A stretch of 64,000 bases of DNA from Spirosoma profusum (GCF_014699005.1 NZ_JACWZY010000001.1:434001-498000), one strand, 5' to 3'; counted from the stretch's first letter, positions 18,299 through 26,983 are shown. Numbers and translations: made by a program. The notes: generated from the sequence alone by a model not told the origin.

Positions 18299-19207
18299 AT
18301 GACAAAACCACTACACCGACTCATATTTCTACTCCTGATTTTATTTGTAGCCTCCCCCTCAACCCATGTTATCAGTCAGGTTTCCTCGGGACCCAGAGTC
18401 GTTGACGATGAATACGAGCGCTATAAAAAACGGGCGGATGATTTTTTTAAAGAAGGCCGCTACGTCGAAGCGCGTCGCCAATACCAGAATTGCCTTGAAG
18501 TGCCGGGTTTTGAGAATGACGCTTACGCAAAAAGTCAGTTCGATGAGTGCACTACCGGAATAACTCTTCGTCAGCAGGCCGATGATGCTTTTCGGGCAGG
18601 GAAAAATAAAGAAGCTATTCAGCTATTGGTTCAGCTAATTAACCTGAATCCCGACGATGCGCTTACAAAAGGCCAGTTATTGGACTATTACGAGCGTCAG
18701 GGCAATCAACTGTTCAATCAGCAGCAGTACATAGTGGCTAAAAATAATTACCGGGAAGCCCTTAAATACGCTACGCCAACCAAGCGGGAAACCCTTCTGA
18801 TTCAGATTAGAACCATCGACGAAATCCTGAATCCCGTGCCCAAACATATTGGCCTGAAAGTACTTACGGGAGCTGTTGCCATTGGGGCGGGTGTTTACGC
18901 TGTATTGCTAAAGAATGACTACAACGCGAAACTTGCTACGTTAAACAAAATCAGTCAATCCGCCGACCCGTCTAATAGCGGGGAGATCGCCAATCCTGAT
19001 ACGTATAATCAGTACAAGGCGGCTTATGACGCTGCCGAAGCCGCCAAAAAAAAGAATGGTTTGTTTAAAGTGTGTATTGGTGTAGCGGCTGTAGCAACAA
19101 TCGCCGAAGTGTATTTACTCATTCACAAACCCCAGCCGAAACATAGGGCAATGTACTGGAAACCGTCTTCTGAATCCGCTGGACTGGCCCTTGGCTACTC
19201 GTTTTGA
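18299..19207 (+). CDS. secreted or membrane TPR protein
   Basis: A 302-residue protein with an N-terminal signal sequence (LIFLLLILFVASPSTHVIS). Residues 35-170 form TPR-like helix pairs, with YKKRADDFFKEGRYVEARRQY and ADDAFRAGKNKEAIQLL as recognisable repeats. Two hydrophobic segments follow: VLTGAVAIGAGVYAVLL and KVCIGVAAVATIAEVYLLI. It lies downstream of the kinase, separated by a REP-like hairpin, and shares its TPR style, so it may belong to the same pathway. Its own function is unknown. Confidence 0.75.
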   Translation: MTKPLHRLIFLLLILFVASPSTHVISQVSSGPRVVDDEYERYKKRADDFFKEGRYVEARRQYQNCLEVPGFENDAYAKSQFDECTTGITLRQQADDAFRAGKNKEAIQLLVQLINLNPDDALTKGQLLDYYERQGNQLFNQQQYIVAKNNYREALKYATPTKRETLLIQIRTIDEILNPVPKHIGLKVLTGAVAIGAGVYAVLLKNDYNAKLATLNKISQSADPSNSGEIANPDTYNQYKAAYDAAEAAKKKNGLFKVCIGVAAVATIAEVYLLIHKPQPKHRAMYWKPSSESAGLALGYSF

Positions 19208-19226
19208 TTTTATGCCCACCATCAAC

Positions 19227-20873
19227 ATGAAAAACATTCTCATCTATTTCGGCGGCATGGCTATTCTGGCGGGCATTTTATGGAGCTGCGAAACCTGGGA
19301 TCTTCCTTCGCGCAAGTCGCAGCGCGATTGCGCGAAACCGTCGGGCACACTCAACGTAAAATTGGACTTACTGAAAGTAGATTTTTCAATTCCCGATGCG
19401 GGTGGTACAATAGATTCGGTTCGCTGGAATTTTGGATATGGAAAGGATACGACCACAACCGCGCTAACGAATACCTTTTCCTATTCAGCATCGGGTACCT
19501 ACAAAGTTCAGGTTACATTAACCAATACTTGTAAGATGGCCACGACACTTCAGCAAGAAATTGTAGTGAATGACGCTGTTTTGCCTACCGTAACCCTGGA
19601 ACCCATTGAAAATTTCTCCAATACATCTGCGATTGCCGTAATGAAAGTTACGTCGACCGGAAACGTACCTATTGCGCGCTATGGCGTTTGCTACTCAATT
19701 ACAAATCTGAATCCGAATGTCGGTGATTCAACTTCGGAACGACCAGGTTCTGTGACGGTCAATACGTCGATACCTGTAGCGATGACCAATTTACAGGAAA
19801 ACACGCAGTACTACGTCCGGGCGTATGCGTATAACACGTCGAAAGGGCCCGGCTATAGTGAGGTGCGGACGTTTCGGACCGGATTTAACCCAGATGTTAA
19901 AATCGACGAACCGATATCAACTGGCATTTCGACGGCAACGCTAAATTTTAAAGTAAATTCGCTGGGGAGCCCGTCTGCTGAGTCTTACGGAGTCGTTTAT
20001 TCATCAACTGCGCAGGTTCCTGAGCACGGAAATGCTCCTAACTTTAAGGTAGAGGCTCCATCTCTCGGCGTCAACCTAATTACGTTGAAAGACCTGATTC
20101 CGAAGACAAAATATTATTATCGTCTGTTTACAAAACAACCCAATAAAGATTTTATCTACGGGAATGTTGGTACGTTTACGACGGCTATCGACCCAGTAGC
20201 TGAGGGTTTAATTGCTTCCGTTGCCTTCACTGATCAATCGCTTCAGGATGTCAGTGGTTTCAGCAATCACGTAAAGCTGGCGGGGAATCCCATATTCGTT
20301 ACAGACCACACCGGAAGACCCAATTCGGCCCTCCAGCTAGATGGTGTGGATGATTATTTTTTCATGCCCGAAAACATCAATAGTAGTTTGAACCCGGATT
20401 CTCTATCGGTCAGTATCTGGATTAAACCGGCCCCGCTCACCGGCCCGATGCAGATTTACAATAAATCGAATTTCAATGACAGTAATAATGAAGTGTATAG
20501 TTCATTATTGAAGCGCGAGAACGACGTTGGTCCTCGCGTGACCATCCTGACCGACATCAAACAGAACAGTAATTGTGTTCCCGGAAGAGGGTGGGTAAGT
20601 TTTCCGGTGACCAGCAGCATCGAAATGGACGTGTGGCACCATCTGGTATTTACTTACAGTGGAAATCTGGCGCGTATGTACCTCGACGGCGCCTTGTTAT
20701 CGTCGAAAAATGACTTGCCTTCGGATCGAATCGATAAATGCCCCGGCGGTGAGTTACGGTTTGGTGCCGGACCTAAAATAGTGAACTGGTTTTTCAAAGG
20801 AGCGATGGATGATATACGTATCTACAAACGCGCCTTGACACCAGCCGAAGTGACAACGCTACGTAATCAATGA
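19227..20873 (+). CDS. lipoprotein with PKD, Fn3-like and LamG domains
   Basis: A 548-residue surface lipoprotein. The signal sequence ends in a lipobox (ILWSC near residue 19). Domain order: a PKD-type fold (VRWNFGYGKDTT...FSYSASGTYKVQVT, about 45-110), two Fn3-like repeats with the NTQYYVRAYAYN and KTKYYYRLFT strands (about 120-325), and a C-terminal LamG/concanavalin-like jelly roll (LQLDGVDDYFFMP ... MYLDGALL ... IRIYKRALTPAE). Such proteins bind glycans or other ligands outside. The start follows the TPR gene by 19 nt; the ATG at 19212 is an alternative. Confidence 0.8.
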   Translation: MKNILIYFGGMAILAGILWSCETWDLPSRKSQRDCAKPSGTLNVKLDLLKVDFSIPDAGGTIDSVRWNFGYGKDTTTTALTNTFSYSASGTYKVQVTLTNTCKMATTLQQEIVVNDAVLPTVTLEPIENFSNTSAIAVMKVTSTGNVPIARYGVCYSITNLNPNVGDSTSERPGSVTVNTSIPVAMTNLQENTQYYVRAYAYNTSKGPGYSEVRTFRTGFNPDVKIDEPISTGISTATLNFKVNSLGSPSAESYGVVYSSTAQVPEHGNAPNFKVEAPSLGVNLITLKDLIPKTKYYYRLFTKQPNKDFIYGNVGTFTTAIDPVAEGLIASVAFTDQSLQDVSGFSNHVKLAGNPIFVTDHTGRPNSALQLDGVDDYFFMPENINSSLNPDSLSVSIWIKPAPLTGPMQIYNKSNFNDSNNEVYSSLLKRENDVGPRVTILTDIKQNSNCVPGRGWVSFPVTSSIEMDVWHHLVFTYSGNLARMYLDGALLSSKNDLPSDRIDKCPGGELRFGAGPKIVNWFFKGAMDDIRIYKRALTPAEVTTLRNQ

Positions 20874-20876
20874 AGG

Positions 20877-20930
20877 TCAAAGAGCGAAAGAGTGAAAACC
20901 ATCCGGCAGGTTCACTCTTTCGCTCTTTGA
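20877..20930. repeat. 8-nt-period inverted repeat (AAAGAGnG type), possible bidirectional terminator
   Basis: Two perfect 20-nt arms (20877-20896 and 20911-20930) surround a 14-nt loop. The arm TCAAAGAGCGAAAGAGTGAA has an 8-nt period. It sits between two convergent genes. Confidence 0.9.
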
Positions 20931-20931
20931 A

Positions 20932-21723
20932 TTACTCAATTTTGTCGAGCACACGTAGCGCCAATTCATGAAAAGGATTTTCCTTGTCGCTGCTGACACG
21001 TTGCAATGTGGGCAGGGCTTTTTCCTTTTGTTTGTTTTTCACGTAGGCCAGTGCCAGAAACCACTCGGCCTTCTGTTGGAGTTTGACAGATGGCGTTGCC
21101 TGCGCACTAATCAGCAACGGTATGGCACCACTCGGTTGGTTATTAGCCAGATAACTCAGACCCAGGAAATAATTCTTGTAATACGTCGTCTGTTTGTCGG
21201 CAGGTAACGTAGCAAGCTGGGCGATCACGTCGTCGTACTTACCCGCTTTGTAGCTATTCAGTGCGTCCAGGAATCGACTACGGGTATCGGCTGAAACACT
21301 GCCCGACGGGAAATCTTTCATCAGTTGGTCGCCCGAATCGGGAGCGAAGGTTTCGGTATAAGCGAGTTCCGCCTGCCGGGCCGACGTCTGTTGATACGTG
21401 TAGTAGCCAAATCCAAGGAGAAGCAGCACCGAAGCCGCCACTGCCCAGTATCGCCAGGTTGTTAAGGGCCGGACAATGGTTTCTACAGACTGACCTGTTT
21501 CTGCAACCGGTAACGTAGCGTTGTAGTGCGCTTTTGCCTGCGCTAAAGCCCGTTCGATACCCAGCGCCCGAAAACCCAGCCGGATGCTACGTTGCCGTTC
21601 CACTTCGTCGCGAAGTTCAGGATTATCCAGCATATCATCCTCGAACGACGCCCGGTCAGTGGCCGACAGCTCGTCTGTAAGATACGCTTCAATGATTTCG
21701 TATTGTTCTTCCGACAGCTTCAT
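20932..21723 (-). CDS. anti-sigma-factor-like membrane protein with TPR-like C-terminus
   Basis: A 263-residue protein. The N-terminal 60 residues (EQYEIIEAYLTDELS...FEDDMLDNPELRDEVERQ) resemble anti-sigma domains, although no zinc-binding HxxxCxxC is present. One membrane helix follows (WAVAASVLLLLGFGYYTY, about residue 95). The periplasmic part looks like TPR helices (SRFLDALNSYKAGKYDDVIAQL; FLGLSYLANNQPSGAIPLL). Its start overlaps the stop of the ECF sigma gene by 4 nt, the usual sigma/anti-sigma arrangement, so it probably holds that sigma factor inactive. Confidence 0.75.
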   Translation of the reverse strand: MKLSEEQYEIIEAYLTDELSATDRASFEDDMLDNPELRDEVERQRSIRLGFRALGIERALAQAKAHYNATLPVAETGQSVETIVRPLTTWRYWAVAASVLLLLGFGYYTYQQTSARQAELAYTETFAPDSGDQLMKDFPSGSVSADTRSRFLDALNSYKAGKYDDVIAQLATLPADKQTTYYKNYFLGLSYLANNQPSGAIPLLISAQATPSVKLQQKAEWFLALAYVKNKQKEKALPTLQRVSSDKENPFHELALRVLDKIE

Positions 21724-22307
21724 AATCCTTGTTGCTTGGCGGTTTTCTGATAAAATGCTTTCAATTTTTCGGCGCAGTCGTATCGTTTCGATTTCACCGA
21801 TGTTTCTTTCATGCCTAATCGTTCGGCGATTTCACGTAGCGAAAGTTCGTCTACGTAGAACCACTCAATGAGTTTCCGGCATTCTTCCTTAAGCTGGTGC
21901 AGCGAATGGCGAACAGCATTCACTACGTCCATGCGTTCCAGGTCGTTCACTACGTTGGTCAGGTCTGGGTTGTCAATCGTGTCGGGCATGGTGCTACGTG
22001 TGCGCATCCGGGCCGAGCCTAATTCGGTAAGCCACACCCGTTTGCAATACTCAAAAACAACGGTCGTGATACGTGTACCCGCCTGAAGCTGATACTTCCC
22101 GGTTTCGACATTGAGCAGAAAATTGAGCATCCCTTTCTGAAAAGCATCTTCCGCGTCCATATCGGTACCATTGTTTGTGTTTACCCAGTTCCGGAACGAA
22201 GGCCATACCTCTGCATACAGAATCTGGTAAGCCCGCTCGTTACGGCGGCTCAGCGCATCATAAAGTTCCTGTTCAGTTGAGTAAATGGGTAAGGGTCGAG
22301 TGGCCAT
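21720..22307 (-). CDS. ECF-type RNA polymerase sigma factor
   Basis: A 195-residue sigma-70 family protein. Region 2 is in the first half (NERAYQILYAEVWPSFRNWV...DAEDAFQKGMLNFL) and region 4 at the C-terminus (LSLREIAERLGMKETSVKSKRYDCAEKLKAFY) is a clear helix-turn-helix. ATG 22307 is preferred; the frame is open to a TTG at 22331. It overlaps the anti-sigma-like gene by 4 nt. The divergent neighbour is a large secreted repeat protein, with mirror-image promoter-like boxes between them, so that gene may be a target (inference). Confidence 0.88.
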   Translation of the reverse strand: MATRPLPIYSTEQELYDALSRRNERAYQILYAEVWPSFRNWVNTNNGTDMDAEDAFQKGMLNFLLNVETGKYQLQAGTRITTVVFEYCKRVWLTELGSARMRTRSTMPDTIDNPDLTNVVNDLERMDVVNAVRHSLHQLKEECRKLIEWFYVDELSLREIAERLGMKETSVKSKRYDCAEKLKAFYQKTAKQQGL

Positions 22308-22403
22308 ACGTAACGGAATTGGCGGAAACAAAACCCACGGGCTTATCGCAGCCGTGTTCGGACAACCCGATAGACAACGTCAGGGATGAATCGGTGATGT
22401 TGG

Positions 22404-22460
22404 CAAAAGGTAAGTCAAAATTTTCACAAAAAAATAACGTAGCGCTTACTTACCTTTTTG
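22404..22460. promoter_or_regulatory. divergent mirror-image -7-like boxes
   Basis: CAAAAGGTAAG starting at 22404 and CTTACCTTTTTG ending at 22460 form an inverted pair between the sigma-factor gene and the repeat-protein gene. Each reads TACCTTTTnG outward, near the TAnnTTTG -7 consensus. It may be a shared control site or two back-to-back promoters. Confidence 0.4.
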
Positions 22461-22547
22461 GGGCTAGACAGATACATAGCCAAAGCCGGGAGTAATGCCC
22501 GGATTCATTTCACACAAACACATAAAACTAACGTTAACGGTACACTC

Positions 22548-25046
22548 ATGAAAAAATTTCTTTATCTGATCCCGCTTCTGGCCGGGCATTCGCTACTGGC
22601 CCAAACCAATTACGTTGCCAATTCCGCAAACTCGGCTGGTCCCGGCAATAACAATACGTTGGTAGGGCCATCGGCAGGTGCCAATACTACGTCGGGCGAG
22701 AATAATGCCTTTTTTGGAGTAGGAGCTGGTTTTCAAACGACAGGCAATGTCAATACGTTTCTGGGGGCCTGGTCAGGGTATCAGAACACAAGTGGTGCTG
22801 CCAATACGTTTATGGGCGCCAGCGCAGGTAATAAAAATACAACAGGTAGTTTTAATACGTTTCTGGGCAACGTAGCGGGCCTGTCAAATACAACGGGACA
22901 GCAAAATGTATTTGTGGGAATGGCGGCAGGTAATCAAAATATGACGGGCAGCGCCAACGTGTTTTTGGGTTATCAAGCAGGTCTTACCAATGTCGCAGGT
23001 ACTGGTAACACATTTTTAGGTAATCAGGCGGGGTATAGCAATAGCTTGGGCCTTAATAACATATTTGTTGGAAATACAGCAGGTTATAGTAATGCTACTG
23101 GTTCGGGTAACGTATTCATAGGTTATTCAGCTGGTCGAGCCAATACGACAGCTGGTTCCAATACGTTTCTGGGCGCAAACGCGGGTTATGCTACTACGAC
23201 AGGTGGCTCGAATACGTTTTTAGGTAATCAGGCGGGGCATACCAATTCGACAGGAGAGCAAAATGTATTTGTAGGCATGTTGGCGGGTAGTCAAAATACG
23301 CAGGGAAAAGCGAATTCTTTTTTAGGCTATCAAGCGGGAAGTACGAATACAACGGGTATTTATAATACGTTTGTAGGTTATTCGGCGGGTTATGGCAATA
23401 CAACGGGCAGCGCTAATGTGTTTTTGGGTTATCAAACGGGGTACAATAATCACGGTACTAACAACACATTTTTAGGGGTTCAGGCGGGTTATGGCAATAG
23501 CCTGGGCGTCGGTAACACATTCGTAGGTAGTCAGGCTGGCTATGGCAATCTCACTGGTGGTGGTAACGTATTTGTTGGTACTTATGCCGGTCGGATCAAT
23601 AATACCGGTGGCGGCAATACGTTTGTGGGGGGCAGCGCGGGATATTCTAATACATGGGGAGATAGTAATACGTTTCTGGGCAGCGCAGCAGGATTTTCCA
23701 ACACGACGGGGCAGCAAAATGTATTTGTTGGCCCCAGTGCGGGAGGCAGTAATACAATGGGAAGGAGTAATGTCCAAATTGGCTTAAAAGCGGGCAATCA
23801 GAACCAGACGGGCAACTATAACGTCACAATTGGCGACTCGGCTGGGTTTAACAATACTGTGTCAAACAACCTATTTATTGGTTCAAAAGCAGGTTTCTCC
23901 AGCACGACTGGCACACTCAATACGTTCCTGGGCTATCAGGCTGGTTTTAGCAACACAACGGGCGGTTACAATGTCTTTATTGGTCAACAAGCGGGGGCAG
24001 GTAATACTACGGGAGCCAGCAACCTGTTTATGGGCTCATATGCTGGTCAACTAAATAACGGCAGTTATAACCTCTTTATCGGTAACTCCTCCGGCCAGCT
24101 CACCACCTCCGGCGCGGGTAACACCTTCATTGGCAACGGCTCGGGCTATGGCAATACCACGGGCCAGAACAATACCTATATCGGCAATGGGGCTGGTTAC
24201 ACCGGAAATGGGGCTGGTCAGAGCAACACCTTCATTGGCCAGAATGCGGGCGTCTCATCGGGTGCCGTTGTTAATAACTCAACCGCCATTAGAGCGGGGG
24301 CTCAGGTTTCGGCGGACTTTTCGATTGCCTTAGGGGCACCCAGTCCCTTCTGGAAAGTGGGTATCGGCAACACTGCTCCGCAGAACAAGCTCGAAATTAC
24401 ACACGGAACGGCCAATCAATCGGGTCTCCGGCTTACAAATCTCACCAGTGGCTCCCCTGCTACGTTGCTGAATCAGACTAAATTCCTGAGTGTAAACGAA
24501 AATGGCGACGTAATAATGGCCAGCGTAAATGGATCGGCGCGGAAAGGCGTAGCTGATTCATTCTGGCAACGTAACGGCCAGCATTTGCAGAATACGCAGG
24601 GAGAATCGGTGATCATTGGCTCGAACGTAACGAAAACCCCCGCGGGCTACAAACTCTACGTTGAAGGTGGCGTATTGACCGAAAAACTGAAAGTCGCCAT
24701 TAAAAACACCGACGAGTGGAGCGATAAAGTTTTTGAAGAAAGCTACCGGCTGCGCAGCTTATCGGAAGTGGAGCAGTACGTTAAGGAACACAAACATCTG
24801 CCGGGTATTCCCAGCGCAAGCGAAGTCGTCGAGCAGGGAATCGACGTGGGCCAGATGAACGCCAAACTGCTGGAAAAAATCGAAGAACTGACGCTCTACG
24901 TTATCAGTCTAAAAAAAGATAACCAGCAACTGCATCAGTACAGCGCTGACATGCAGCGGGAGAATCAGCTTATGAAGCGCAAACTAAACAGATTGGCCGA
25001 CGCTACGTACCAGTTACAGCAACGTTCCCGCTCATCGAAACGCTAA
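22548..25046 (+). CDS. large secreted repeat protein with tail-fibre-type C-terminus
   Basis: An 832-residue protein with a signal peptide (FLYLIPLLAGHSLLAQ). Residues about 20-580 are roughly 35 repeats of about 15 residues following NTFLGxxAGxxNTTGxxN, which should fold as a repetitive beta-structure stalk. The last 200 residues hold a conserved Bacteroidota module with WSDKVFEESYRLRSL, EHKHLPGIPSASEV and GQMNAKLLEKIEELTLY, followed by a coiled coil. ATG 22548 gives the signal peptide; the frame runs further upstream to a TTG. It probably acts as a cell-surface fibre or adhesin. A fragment resembling a type IX sorting tail lies past the stop in the same frame. Confidence 0.8.
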   Translation: MKKFLYLIPLLAGHSLLAQTNYVANSANSAGPGNNNTLVGPSAGANTTSGENNAFFGVGAGFQTTGNVNTFLGAWSGYQNTSGAANTFMGASAGNKNTTGSFNTFLGNVAGLSNTTGQQNVFVGMAAGNQNMTGSANVFLGYQAGLTNVAGTGNTFLGNQAGYSNSLGLNNIFVGNTAGYSNATGSGNVFIGYSAGRANTTAGSNTFLGANAGYATTTGGSNTFLGNQAGHTNSTGEQNVFVGMLAGSQNTQGKANSFLGYQAGSTNTTGIYNTFVGYSAGYGNTTGSANVFLGYQTGYNNHGTNNTFLGVQAGYGNSLGVGNTFVGSQAGYGNLTGGGNVFVGTYAGRINNTGGGNTFVGGSAGYSNTWGDSNTFLGSAAGFSNTTGQQNVFVGPSAGGSNTMGRSNVQIGLKAGNQNQTGNYNVTIGDSAGFNNTVSNNLFIGSKAGFSSTTGTLNTFLGYQAGFSNTTGGYNVFIGQQAGAGNTTGASNLFMGSYAGQLNNGSYNLFIGNSSGQLTTSGAGNTFIGNGSGYGNTTGQNNTYIGNGAGYTGNGAGQSNTFIGQNAGVSSGAVVNNSTAIRAGAQVSADFSIALGAPSPFWKVGIGNTAPQNKLEITHGTANQSGLRLTNLTSGSPATLLNQTKFLSVNENGDVIMASVNGSARKGVADSFWQRNGQHLQNTQGESVIIGSNVTKTPAGYKLYVEGGVLTEKLKVAIKNTDEWSDKVFEESYRLRSLSEVEQYVKEHKHLPGIPSASEVVEQGIDVGQMNAKLLEKIEELTLYVISLKKDNQQLHQYSADMQRENQLMKRKLNRLADATYQLQQRSRSSKR
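22640..24290 (+). repeat. in-gene tandem repeats, about 45 nt each
   Basis: The DNA repeats a degenerate unit of about 45 nt encoding NTFLGxxAGxxNTTG. Some copies are near-identical (AATACGTTTCTGGGC recurs many times) while the 3' copies use different codons, which suggests copy-number change or gene conversion among the 5' copies. Confidence 0.85.
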
Positions 25047-25056
25047 TCTGTGACTT

Positions 25057-25253
25057 ATGAAAAATATTCGGATTATGCTGACGTTAACCGATGCCAGGAA
25101 CGCGTATTGACTCAGTCGCCAACTGCTACGTGGAAAGAAGCAAGGAAATACGAACTAGAGGTTTCTGGAAAAGATTTACCCGCAGGTTCTTATATGTATC
25201 GACTTGAGGCTAGTTATCAACCGAAAACGGTATGTCTGGTAAAGCGTAATTGA
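25057..25253 (+). pseudogene. decayed type IX secretion sorting-tail remnant
   Basis: Downstream of the repeat-protein stop, one frame encodes KNIRIMLTLTDARNAY and then a stop, while the original frame resumes with KYELEVSGKDLPAGSYMYR and ends KTVCLVKRN. Together these look like a C-terminal type A sorting domain (LTDAxG..., LPAGxYxYRLEA) split by a frameshift and cut off from its body by the TAA at 25044-25046. Interpretation rests on motif resemblance. Confidence 0.55.
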
Positions 25254-25283
25254 ATCGATTCACACCGTTCAATTTTCTTGTTC

Positions 25284-25318
25284 AACCGGGTTGACCAATG
25301 TGTTAGCCCGGTTTTTAT
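25284..25318 (+). terminator. Rho-independent terminator
   Basis: AACCGGG (25284-25290) pairs with CCCGGTT (25307-25313), followed by a T-rich run. It ends the repeat-protein transcript. Confidence 0.7.
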
Positions 25319-25370
25319 TTATGGCTAATAGCTAGGTAGTTAACTAATTCAATCCTTTACTAAACAGTGT

Positions 25371-25460
25371 TTTTGTCATGCTGATGAAGGAAGCACCTTA
25401 AACTAACCTAACTCATTTGTAAGGAAACCTTAAGCTGCTTCCTTCGTCAGCATGACAAAA
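25371..25460. repeat. REP-like GTCATGCTGA long hairpin
   Basis: TTTTGTCATGCTGATGAAGG opens the left arm (25371-25401) and the inverse is at 25428-25460, with a few mismatches. It is the same family as 18170-18253, including the flank AAAAAGCTCATTTTT. Confidence 0.88.
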
Positions 25461-25503
25461 AAGCTCATTTTTGAACTTGCGTGCAAGATGAAGAAGCTCA
25501 GCA

Positions 25504-26838
25504 TCACGCAATCGTGTTCCACAGCAAATAGCCGTTGAGGCCAATGATGATGACAGCTACTACCCAGGATGATATTTTCACCCAGGCCGGATTCACAAAA
25601 CGGCCCATTTTAACTTTATCACTCGTGAACTGAACCAGCGGCACAACCGCGAAACTTAGTTGCAACGACAGGATCACCTGACTCAACACAAGCAACTCGC
25701 TGGTGCCTTCTTCGCCGTACAGAATAGCTACAACAAGTGCCGGAACAATAGCGAGCAGTCGGGTAATCAGCCGACGTAGCCAGGGCTGTATACGCAGATG
25801 CAGAAAACCTTCCATAACAATTTGACCAGCCAACGTACCAGTCAGGGTAGAATTCTGCCCCGACGCCAGTAAGGCTACGGCAAAAAGAATTCCCGCGAAT
25901 TTGACGCCCAGAATTGGGTCGAGCAGGCGGTGCGCATCAGTGATGTCTGCTACGTGCTGGTTACCCGAATAGTGGAACGTAGCGGCCGCCAGAATCAGAA
26001 TGGCAGCATTGATAAAGAACGCCAGAAATAGTGAAACAGTGGAATCAATGGTGGCGAACTTAATGGCGGTTTTCCGGCCAGTATCATCACGGCTGAAATC
26101 GCGGGTTTGTACAATACTCGAATGCAGATACAGATTATGAGGCATGACCGTAGCACCCAGAATACCAATGGCAATGTAGAGCATTCCCGGATTTGTGACA
26201 ATTTCGGGGCGAGGCAAAAGTCCATCGGCAATGCTCGATAAAGCCGGTTGTGAAACGATAAGTTCGTATGAAAAGCAGCCCAGAATCAGGAAAATCAGGC
26301 TGGCCACAATACGTTCAATCAACCGAAATCCTTTATTCTGGAGGTAAAGCAATAGCAGTACGTCCAGCGCCGTAATAAGAATCCCAACGGTCAGTGGTAA
26401 GCCAAAAAGCAGATTCAACGCAATGGCGGAACCAATTACTTCGGCCAGATCAGTAGCAATGATGGCAATTTCGGCCAGTAGCCAGAGCCCAACACTAATC
26501 GGGCGGCTATAATGATCGCGGCAAGCTTGTGCCAGATCGCGTCCCGTAGCAATCCCCAATTTCAGCGCCAGATGCTGTAGCAGCATGGCAAACAGATTCG
26601 AAATCAGGACTACCGACAGCAGCCGGTAACCAAATTGCGCTCCTCCCGCAATGTCAGTAGCCCAGTTGCCAGGGTCCATATAGCCGACCGCTACCATCAG
26701 GCCGGGGCCAAAATAAGCCAGCAACGTTTTGAAAAAGCCACTATTGGCAGGTACGTGCACAGAGCCGTGTACATCGGGAAGCGAATTTTCGGACTGCTTT
26801 GCCGACCCTGCTTTTAGTAATGTATCAGTCACTTCCAT
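25504..26838 (-). CDS. mntH: Nramp-family divalent metal (Mn2+/H+) transporter
   Basis: A 444-residue protein with eleven or so membrane helices. The metal-site motif of helix 1 is visible as GYMDPGNWATD (Asp and Asn ligands), and helix 6 has the matching motif around GATVMPHNLYLHS. TDLAEVIGSAIALNLLFG is also conserved. It imports Mn2+ or Fe2+ with protons. It is divergent from an mntR-type repressor with a perfect palindrome between them, supporting manganese-dependent repression. Confidence 0.95.
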   Translation of the reverse strand: MEVTDTLLKAGSAKQSENSLPDVHGSVHVPANSGFFKTLLAYFGPGLMVAVGYMDPGNWATDIAGGAQFGYRLLSVVLISNLFAMLLQHLALKLGIATGRDLAQACRDHYSRPISVGLWLLAEIAIIATDLAEVIGSAIALNLLFGLPLTVGILITALDVLLLLYLQNKGFRLIERIVASLIFLILGCFSYELIVSQPALSSIADGLLPRPEIVTNPGMLYIAIGILGATVMPHNLYLHSSIVQTRDFSRDDTGRKTAIKFATIDSTVSLFLAFFINAAILILAAATFHYSGNQHVADITDAHRLLDPILGVKFAGILFAVALLASGQNSTLTGTLAGQIVMEGFLHLRIQPWLRRLITRLLAIVPALVVAILYGEEGTSELLVLSQVILSLQLSFAVVPLVQFTSDKVKMGRFVNPAWVKISSWVVAVIIIGLNGYLLWNTIA

Positions 26839-26907
26839 CGAATTCGTTCAATTTGTTGGTCCTTAACTGTTATAGTCCGGTCAGACTGCCACCAGCTAGT
26901 AACGATG

Positions 26908-26915
26908 CAAATATA
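26908..26915 (-). promoter_or_regulatory. -7 box TATATTTG of mntH
   Basis: Read on the minus strand, TATATTTG is a perfect TAnnTTTG about 70 nt before the mntH start. The palindromic operator covers the position where its -33 box should be. Confidence 0.6.
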
Positions 26916-26928
26916 AGGAATATTTAAA

Positions 26929-26956
26929 TAAAAATTTAGACTAGTCTAAATTTTTA
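26929..26956. promoter_or_regulatory. 28-nt perfect palindrome, probable MntR operator
   Basis: The core TTTAGACTAGTCTAAA sits in a 28-nt perfect palindrome. It lies between outward -7 boxes of mntH (26908-26915) and mntR (26976-26983) and covers both -33 regions. DtxR/MntR dimers bind this kind of AT-flanked dyad. Confidence 0.8.
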
Positions 26957-26975
26957 GAAAGTTTAACATTAAAAC

Positions 26976-26983
26976 TACCTTTG
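26976..26983 (+). promoter_or_regulatory. -7 box TACCTTTG of mntR
   Basis: A perfect TAnnTTTG match 51 nt before the mntR ATG and 19 nt after the palindrome, so mntR is probably autoregulated. Confidence 0.6.

Noticed and set aside
22640..24290. Regular repeats considered as a CRISPR array
   Set aside because: The units lie in one long open frame with a signal peptide and encode a repeating protein motif; there are no unique spacers or cas genes.
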